64,000 bases of DNA. Origin: Reticulitermes speratus (taxonomy: Eukaryota > Arthropoda > Insecta > Blattodea > Rhinotermitidae). Of this stretch, positions 57,770 through 64,000 are shown one piece after another. Position numbers and translations under genes: made by a program. Position 1 is the first letter of the stretch; each line of letters begins with the position of its first letter. Location: contig JAJKFL010000013.1 of assembly GCA_021186555.1 (NCBI GenBank), forward strand, positions 38,243,644 through 38,307,643, written 5' to 3'. The notes beneath the pieces are model-generated. The model saw nothing but the letters and a program-made list of their open reading frames with translations. It searched no databases and was not told where the DNA came from.

Positions 57770-60380
57770 AGTATTGTTCCAGTGTTTCGCTTCTAATTAA
57801 AAATTACCCAGAAGTTTGGTATCTTCTGTTTACGATTAGCTTATTAGTGCCACTTCCTTTGTTGGTGACAAATGTGTTTCTTTTAACCCTGAACATTCAC
57901 AGCTCTTGTTCCTACTCATAAGTGAAAAGGAATTCACGTAAATAATCACACGCTTTTGACAAACAAATTGAATTTGTTTTTAAAGTAGAACTTGATGAGT
58001 ATGTGAGTACGTACAAAATCTTGACACCCAAAAGTCACTAAATTGTTCTTGTGAAACTGAATTACAGCTCGGTTCTTATAGTTCCACTTGTATATTTTTT
58101 CTGAATTATGAAAGTCAGTCATATGGTGCGATGACCAGGGCAAATTTCATTTTACAAAACCTAAAAACTTAAATAGATTTTGAAATTCGGTTTTGTTACT
58201 CCACTAATTTCCATTTAACAATTGAACCAAGGATTTGACACTTGCGATTTAAATCATTTGCTTGATTTAAACTGTATTAATTTGTCACATGTTTTTGCCT
58301 TTCCCATGGCTGAAATTATATTTAAAGCCCTTGTACTAACATGCAGGGCGTTATAAAATGCTCTCTTTCTTTACTTTTACATTTAAATAATTTAGGTGGT
58401 TTTTAATAACAACTAAAATGCAGTTTTTATTTCATATTTTTATGCAGCTAACATCTTGTTTCATTCCTCGAAATATAATAAATTTTATTACGAAATTATA
58501 AACGACTTTCAATACTTGTTGGCAGGATAGCCAGCGAATTTCAGTGCAATTGGCAAGCCTTTAAATCCACTGTCAACATCGAGAAAAAAAAGAAAGAGAC
58601 GTGCCCATAATACAATCCTCGGGGGTGGGGGGGGATGAAGTTAATGACTGACATAACTTTTATTTAAATGTCTCCGATTCTTATTATTTTGCTACACAAA
58701 TTTTCGTGTTATATTATACAATAAAAATGCTGAATTTTACTGCCAAGTTTTCACTAATTTTTTACACAAGCCTGTTTTTAATACCCCTCATACGAGGAAA
58801 TCTACCATTCACAAAACACGTAAGTTGTTAAGTTAAAGTTCTTATTGTTTGAGTGAATTATTTATGTCAGAGAAAGTGTCTTCTCCAACAAATATTCATG
58901 CATTGGAATGAATTCCACGAGATCTTCAAGCATACCCAATTTTTTAGGTACAACAGCGAATATACACAGCAAGATGAGCAATATATTTAACAAATATAAT
59001 TTTATCCACTGCTATCGAGTAGGATTTAAAAATTTTGCTGCTCGCTCTGAATTGATCACTCACATCACATGCTCTTTCCTTTATACGTTCAGCCACTGTG
59101 TTTCTATTAGGCTTGTGTTTCAGAATTCGCGTACTTCTTCTGGACAGAAGATTTTTAGGTGTTTTGGGTGAAACACTCTCAAACGAATTATTCTTTGACA
59201 AAAAAGTTCTGAGTGAGCTGCAATAAGTTTGCCCAGTATAAAACTCGCTTTAAGTGACGAGTTTGTTGACTTAGTAATGTGGCCAAATACTTCTTGTTTA
59301 CTATTAAAGCTGATTTTAATTCGCGCACTCTATCAGTTCAACATTCTGCTGTAAATATATTGTCCTCTTTTCTGCCTTGATTTTGATATTGATATTTAAA
59401 TTTATAATTTGGTAAAACCCGACACTCTTCGTCAAATCAAACAGGCGTTACTGTTTTCAATTTGTGACAATATGTGTTCCTCTTCCCAGTTTGATAATTG
59501 GCTTTACGATCATATCCAATTGAACATTTCAGTATATAAATTTCAATATTTTGGTAGTATTTACACTTCGTTTTGCAAAGGTTCGCAGGCCGTCAATGGT
59601 ATTAAAACGGGCCATATTCAGCCCGCGGGCCGCTAGGTTTGATGCCTGTCCTACAGGATCTAATAACCCGGAGGATCATCATTTAAGTAACACCCTTCGC
59701 GCGAAAGCCTACAAACCTATATAAATACATTTTGTATGCATTCAAAATATACCTAATTTTTATGTATGTCCCACACACATGATACCCTGTCATCTCCTAG
59801 CAGTATTATACCCAGGCTTCTAGTTATGCACCACACCCAACCCCATGTTACTGTAAGTCTCATATGTTTGAATATTGTCCTTAGCACTTGCTCTCAAACG
59901 CCTTCTTCAGTCTGAAGTCTTGCGTCAGAATGCGAGACCGATTTCACACCCTTCTGTCAATAAATTATGTTTCCACCTCACGAGCCGCCACTGTAAGAGG
60001 AGTGCATCTTGTGTGGTCTTGTTCCTCCAAGCCAAGCAACACTCGACCTGTCAGTTCCCTCCCGAACTGACACAATGGTGCGATTACTGTATACCGGCTT
60101 ATTATATATATAGATATATGGCTGCAGAATGGAGCGTTGCAGAGCACCAAATGGAATTCAGATTACTTGAGATTTCTGCCGGCCGGTCGGTGTTTGATAG
60201 AGTCATCTCGACATTTCGCTGTAACCAGTGCCTTGCTGACAGCATTTAGTCATTTGGGGAAATTGAAAAATTATGGAAATTGAACTTGAAGTATGCCTCA
60301 GTGGGGAAGAAGCGTTACATGAGTTCAAATCTTCAGATTATAGGGCAACAAAAGGAACCATCGTCATGCAGTAAGTTTAT
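57770..60380. other. No supported gene; possible hAT end and unnamed repeat
   Basis: GGCCATATTCAGCCCGCGGG near 59610-59630 resembles hAT-type subterminal sequence. 59870-60240 has an open, GC-richer stretch (124-codon frame) that may be an old repeat; I do not recognise it. The rest is AT-rich, with a G-run near 58625. Confidence 0.4.
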
Positions 60381-60384
60381 CACT

Positions 60385-61505
60385 AATAATAGTAATAATA
60401 ATAATAATAATAATAAAGAAACCATTCAACATATGGCCCGCTATGTCGTGCGCTAGCTCAAGGCGATTACACCTATCGACACAGTCAAGCAGCCAACATT
60501 GTCCATCAAGAACTGGCTATCACATGTGGACTGTCAAAGGGACCACCAATGCCATATTATATATGCGAGTTACAATCCGTTTTAGAGAAATCAAACTATA
60601 AACTATATTATGACAGGTTTATAATAACCGATATATCTATCCATAACAATAAAACAGATAAAGTTATACTTCACAAAACCATCAAAGAAGCAAACTTAAT
60701 AGATGTAGCAATTGCTAACAGTCACAACCTTCATAGCACCATCACCGAGAAGCGCCAGAAGTATACAGACTTGAAACAAGAGCTAATAAGAATATGGCAA
60801 CTGAAAACGGCCTATATAATACCACTAGTACCATCCACAGCACATATTATTCCAAACAAATTACACGGAAGTTTTAAACTGCTTAATCTTCGCCCTGGTC
60901 TATATATTCTAATGCAGAAAGCAGTAATACTTAATACATGCCGTATAGTCAGAAAGTTTTTGCCAGAACAGTGAATAAGTGCTTGGTCAGTGAGACCGTA
61001 TTTTGGGAAACAAACTGCTGTGAAGTAAGGAAAGTGGATGATGACGATGATTATGATAATGAATCCGTGATAATGAAAAAGGAATGTGTCTGTTAATAGA
61101 CATTGAAATTCCACGAGATATACATGTGATCAAGAAAGAAGCTGAAAAGATACCAAAATATAAAAACCTTACAATATAAATAGAGCTTATGTAATAACAG
61201 TCATAATAGGGGCAGCTGGAACAATCTCCAAATCACTCAGAAAATACCTGAACAACACACCGGGAAAGCGAGACATCAAGGAACTACAAAAAAAAACAGC
61301 CACACTAGGCACTGCACACGTACTTCAGAAAGTACTGATGTAAAAGCACAACACATTCAAATTGGGAAATAGCATTACATGTACCACATATCGTAACAAC
61401 AGCATAGCTGCAACCTTATGTACCCTAGAAACATGGTCTGTTTCAGGTATATAATTGTAAATAACCTGCGTAAATGTAATATAATAATAATAATAATAAT
61501 AATAA
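60385..61505 (+). pseudogene. LINE relic: two tandem C-terminal fragments, (AAT)n tail
   Basis: The first part (about 60490-60974) encodes IKEANLIDVAIANSHNLHS, QKYTDLKQELIRIWQLKTAY and MQKAVILNTCRIVRKFL. The second (about 61040-61345), with stops, encodes LLIDIEIPRDIHVIKKEAEK, IIGAAGTISKSLRKYLNN and TATLGTAHVLQKVLM. Both match the conserved region near the C-terminus of a family of insect LINE reverse transcriptases (recognised from memory, not searched). The end has ATAATAATAATAATAATAA at about 61482-61503, a LINE-like tail. An (AAT)n run also precedes it at about 60388-60415. Confidence 0.75.
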
Positions 61506-61509
61506 AGTA

Positions 61510-61885
61510 CTGTAATAATAATTTCAATGGGAAATTCTGGGCTGTATTTGCTCCAAAGTTGGCCGGACCACCTGGGGATCTGGATTACCGGGGTCCGGAT
61601 TACGAAGGGACCACTCTAATTCCGTGGAGCAGAGTGCATGAGAAACTTATAGTCGCCCAACTGTTTTCCATCGTATCTCACTGAGCTGTTGTTCCAAATT
61701 TTAATGTAGTCTTGTCAAAATCAACTCATAACACTCACCCAACAACAATGAACAATATAAAATCTTGTCAAAATATTTTAATGTTCTATAGGTACTGTCT
61801 ATATATATATATATATATATACTAGTATACACACACACGTAATGCTCAAAGATTTGCTGCACGCATGTTACGTCAGTAAACTGCA
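61510..61885. other. No recognisable gene; (AT)n near 61800-61820
   Basis: Short AT microsatellite and unnamed non-coding DNA. Confidence 0.45.
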
Positions 61886-61889
61886 CATT

Positions 61890-62450
61890 TAATTACCTAC
61901 TAACTCCATGCACCAGGGTTCATCTTTAGCACGTAACACTTCCTCAGCTAGTCAAGAAACACCCCGCATTTTATGGAACCTGAACGTTTATTACCGTGTT
62001 GTCGAGAAAATATTACTTATTCTTATCCTGAGCCAGATGAATCCAAACCGCGTTTTCCCAGAATATTTAAGATAATTTTTAATATTATATTTCCATCTAG
62101 GATAGAAATGACGGGACGACGAGGGAGAAGACGTAAGCAGCTACTGGATGACCTTAAGGAAAAGAAAATATACTGGAAATTGAAAGAGGAAGCACTAGAT
62201 CGCACCCTGTGGAGAACTCGCTTTGGAAGAGGCTACGGACCTGTCGTAAGACAGACTACAGAATGAATGAATTTCCATCTACACCTAGGTGTTCCAGGTG
62301 TCTTCATTCCTTCATTTTCCCCACAAAAACCCTGTATTCATTTCCATTTTCCCCCCATACATGTCACATGCCCTGCCCATGTCATTCTTCCTCATTAGAT
62401 GACACTAATAATTACACTTAGTGATACACGTAAATAAATTTTGGGCAAGT
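61890..62450 (-). pseudogene. LINE relic (antisense), split by a younger LINE insertion
   Basis: Plus-strand ACTCCATGCACCAGGG, CATTTTATGGAACCTGAACG, TCCTGAGCCAGATGAATCC and TTTTAATATTATATTTCC lie before 62100. CATCTACACCTAGGTGTTCC and CACATGCCCTGCCCATG lie after 62281. Together they correspond, inverted, to the C-terminal region of the family at 49985. Confidence 0.75.
62100..62270 (+). mobile_element. LINE 3' fragment nested in an older LINE relic
   Basis: The last 56 or so codons of the family at 28082 (GRIEMTGRRGRRRKQLLDDL to VVRQTTE), with an ATGAATGA end. ATTTCCATCTA repeats at 62089-62099 and 62271-62281. It differs little from the 28087 frame (for example KKIYW versus KKRYW). Confidence 0.93.
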
Positions 62451-62589
62451 GTGGTTTATTTATTTTACTATGACATAACATTTGAATGAAGGAAAATTAA
62501 TTTGTGTATTTCTTTGGTATATTATGGAATTTGTTAGGCTTGGCTTCCTGCTAGACAACCATATTCGGTATCAGTTTCATGCTAATGGC

Positions 62590-62700
62590 AATCTTCATGG
62601 AATGAAGTCCATCTTGAGAAGCTAATAGTCTTTTAGGCCGCCAAGAAATTGCCCTCGTGTTATAGATTACGAAGTTTCATTAGTTTATATTTCGTACTTG
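62590..62700 (-). pseudogene. Short LINE relic (antisense)
   Basis: CATCTTGAGAAGCTAATAG, AAGAAATTGCCCTCG and GTTATAGATTACGAAG match the 3'-end segment of the antisense relics at 47590 and 56770. The fragment is short and decayed. Confidence 0.45.
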
Positions 62701-62704
62701 AGCA

Positions 62705-63175
62705 ACAATGGAGCGGTGGGTTTCTATGTGATGAGTGGAAAGACGTTGAAAGGCCTATGTTCCAACAAAGATACTAAATGCTGCCAGTTGGCCTGTACAC
62801 AACAGAAATCCAGACATTTGTAAGAAAATCCTATTCGATTCTAATTGTTGTCTTCCGTCTTTATTAGAAATAGACGCGAACGCATTTGGAGCCACTTTTT
62901 ATAATGTCATTGTCATCATACAAACAAAACTGGGAGAGGTGAGTAGAAGTAGATTTACTTTTTCAGTCTGAAAAAAGGTAATTTACGATGTGTTGCGGCT
63001 ACGGGTGTGAAAAATACCGTGTCATTGGATTATAAATGTGTATGCCAATTCTGCATTTACCATCTTTATGCGTTAGGTAATACTGAAGCTGTGACCACAT
63101 GGAGCTCTGTTTTGCCACCTTAACGTGTTGTGGAACTACGCAACAAATTCCAGAGAATGGGGTCTTCACTCCACT
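62705..63175. other. No recognisable feature
   Basis: Non-coding DNA between two LINE relics. Confidence 0.45.
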
Positions 63176-63179
63176 CTTC

Positions 63180-63470
63180 AAGAATTCTAACGTGTTTTGG
63201 AAATAGAAATTTCATTACCGTTTTTACGAGAGTCACGTGAATTTAATACACACACACGCACCCGTAAGATCTGTTTTAATATTGTCCTCCCGTCTACACG
63301 ATCTTTTCCCTTTAAGTTTTCGATTTTTTTTTTTTTACATTTTTCATCATTCATATGTTTTGCATGTCTCATTCTTCTCATGGCTACTTCATTTCCTCAA
63401 TTAAATATCTTAAAATTGTGTAGATTGTGAGGCTGCTTCTCGTTTATTTTTCCATTATACTATTTTCTCT
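63180..63470 (-). pseudogene. LINE relic, antisense 3' coding fragment
   Basis: TTTCATTACCG, then CTGTTTTAATATTGTCCTCC and GTCTACACGATC, then a C/T-rich stretch ending TCTCATTCTTCTCATGGC. This follows the antisense LINE pattern. Heavily decayed. Confidence 0.5.
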
Positions 63471-63474
63471 CTTC

Positions 63475-63900
63475 TATCTCCAAATATTCCACACAAACCT
63501 ATTAAATTTTCATGAAGTAAAGATAGCCCACAAGTCTGAAAATAATTACATATCAAACTAAACAGTAGATAAATATACATTTGTTCCTTCATGTTCTTTC
63601 CTCCAACGATCGAAAATCACATCAGCTGTGCTATCCTGAAAATACCAGTACATTTCAGTACCGCGGAAATTCGGCGTAGGTTTATACTATTAGACTAAAG
63701 AATGAATTTATTGTAGAATTTAGACAAAATTGTTTAAAGTCTTCAGTTTTTTCTTAATAAAGTTAAACTGCTTAATATAGAGGGTCTCTGATTATTTTGA
63801 GAGTACATGGCTCATAAAATGGCTGTCGTGACCCAAGTTTTGGAAGCCCTGGGTTATATTGTTGCGTGTGTTTTTACTATTCATGCTTTAGCGCAAATGT
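63475..63900. other. No recognisable gene
   Basis: A small frame starting at 63807 runs into the tandem repeat that follows, so its C-terminal part is repeat-encoded. No domain recognised. Confidence 0.4.
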
Positions 63901-64000
63901 GTCTTGTAAATGACAAACTGTGTCGCGTAGCAGCAACTGTGTCTTGTAAAGGACAAACTGTGTCGCGTAGCAGCAACTGTGTCTTGTAAAGGACAAACTG
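63901..64000. repeat. 40-bp tandem repeat running off the window
   Basis: A unit starting GTCTTGTAAAGGACAAACTG recurs at 63901, 63941 and 63981 with one substitution in the first copy. The array continues past the end, so its length is unknown. Confidence 0.9.

Noticed and set aside
59875-60249. 124-codon plus frame
   Set aside because: No recognisable domain and overlapping frames on both strands; possibly an old repeat, not a supported gene.

Overview
The window looks like non-coding DNA from a large, repeat-rich insect genome. The only host gene I can support is part of a Pax3/7 (paired/gooseberry/pairberry) homeobox gene on the minus strand. Its homeodomain is split by a 6.5 kb intron (43748 to 37270) and followed by a 21.7 kb intron. 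Three exons are visible: 43748-43919, 37101-37270 and 15072-15421. They join in phase at consensus GT/AG sites. The paired-domain exons were not found and should lie beyond 64000. Long introns, abundant tRNA-derived SINEs and LINE fragments of this type suit a hemimetabolous insect such as a cockroach or termite; that assignment is an inference.

The remaining sequence is mostly mobile and repeated DNA. It includes a young non-LTR retrotransposon with a 566-codon reverse transcriptase frame (28082-30129) and two short 3' fragments of the same family (30235-30564 and 62100-62270). Remnants of two other LINE families are present, one of them mostly antisense. At least four tRNA-headed SINE families occur, several copies with clean 7-14 bp target duplications. 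There are also hAT-like and other inverted-repeat elements and four larger tandem arrays (67, 28, 21 and 40 bp units).

The most unusual component is a set of at least ten short hairpin elements (about 120-750 bp). I could bound each by a direct repeat of 9-14 bp. Most are an inverted pair of arms with a short extension on one side only. Nine of the ten carry at least a recognisable form of a box: CTGANGAT, then a small stem-loop, then GAAAC. The architecture resembles known features of Penelope-like retroelements, and the box partly resembles a hammerhead ribozyme core with one extra base. No Penelope-type protein is in the window, so the link is a hypothesis.

Layout: 1-15000 is 3' flank of the Pax gene with scattered repeats; 15072-43919 is the visible gene, its introns filled with mobile elements and a 1.8 kb minisatellite; 43920-64000 is upstream intron or flank, rich in SINEs, LINE relics and hairpin elements. 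There is no operon-like organisation, no credible cellular tRNA or rRNA gene, and no CRISPR array.
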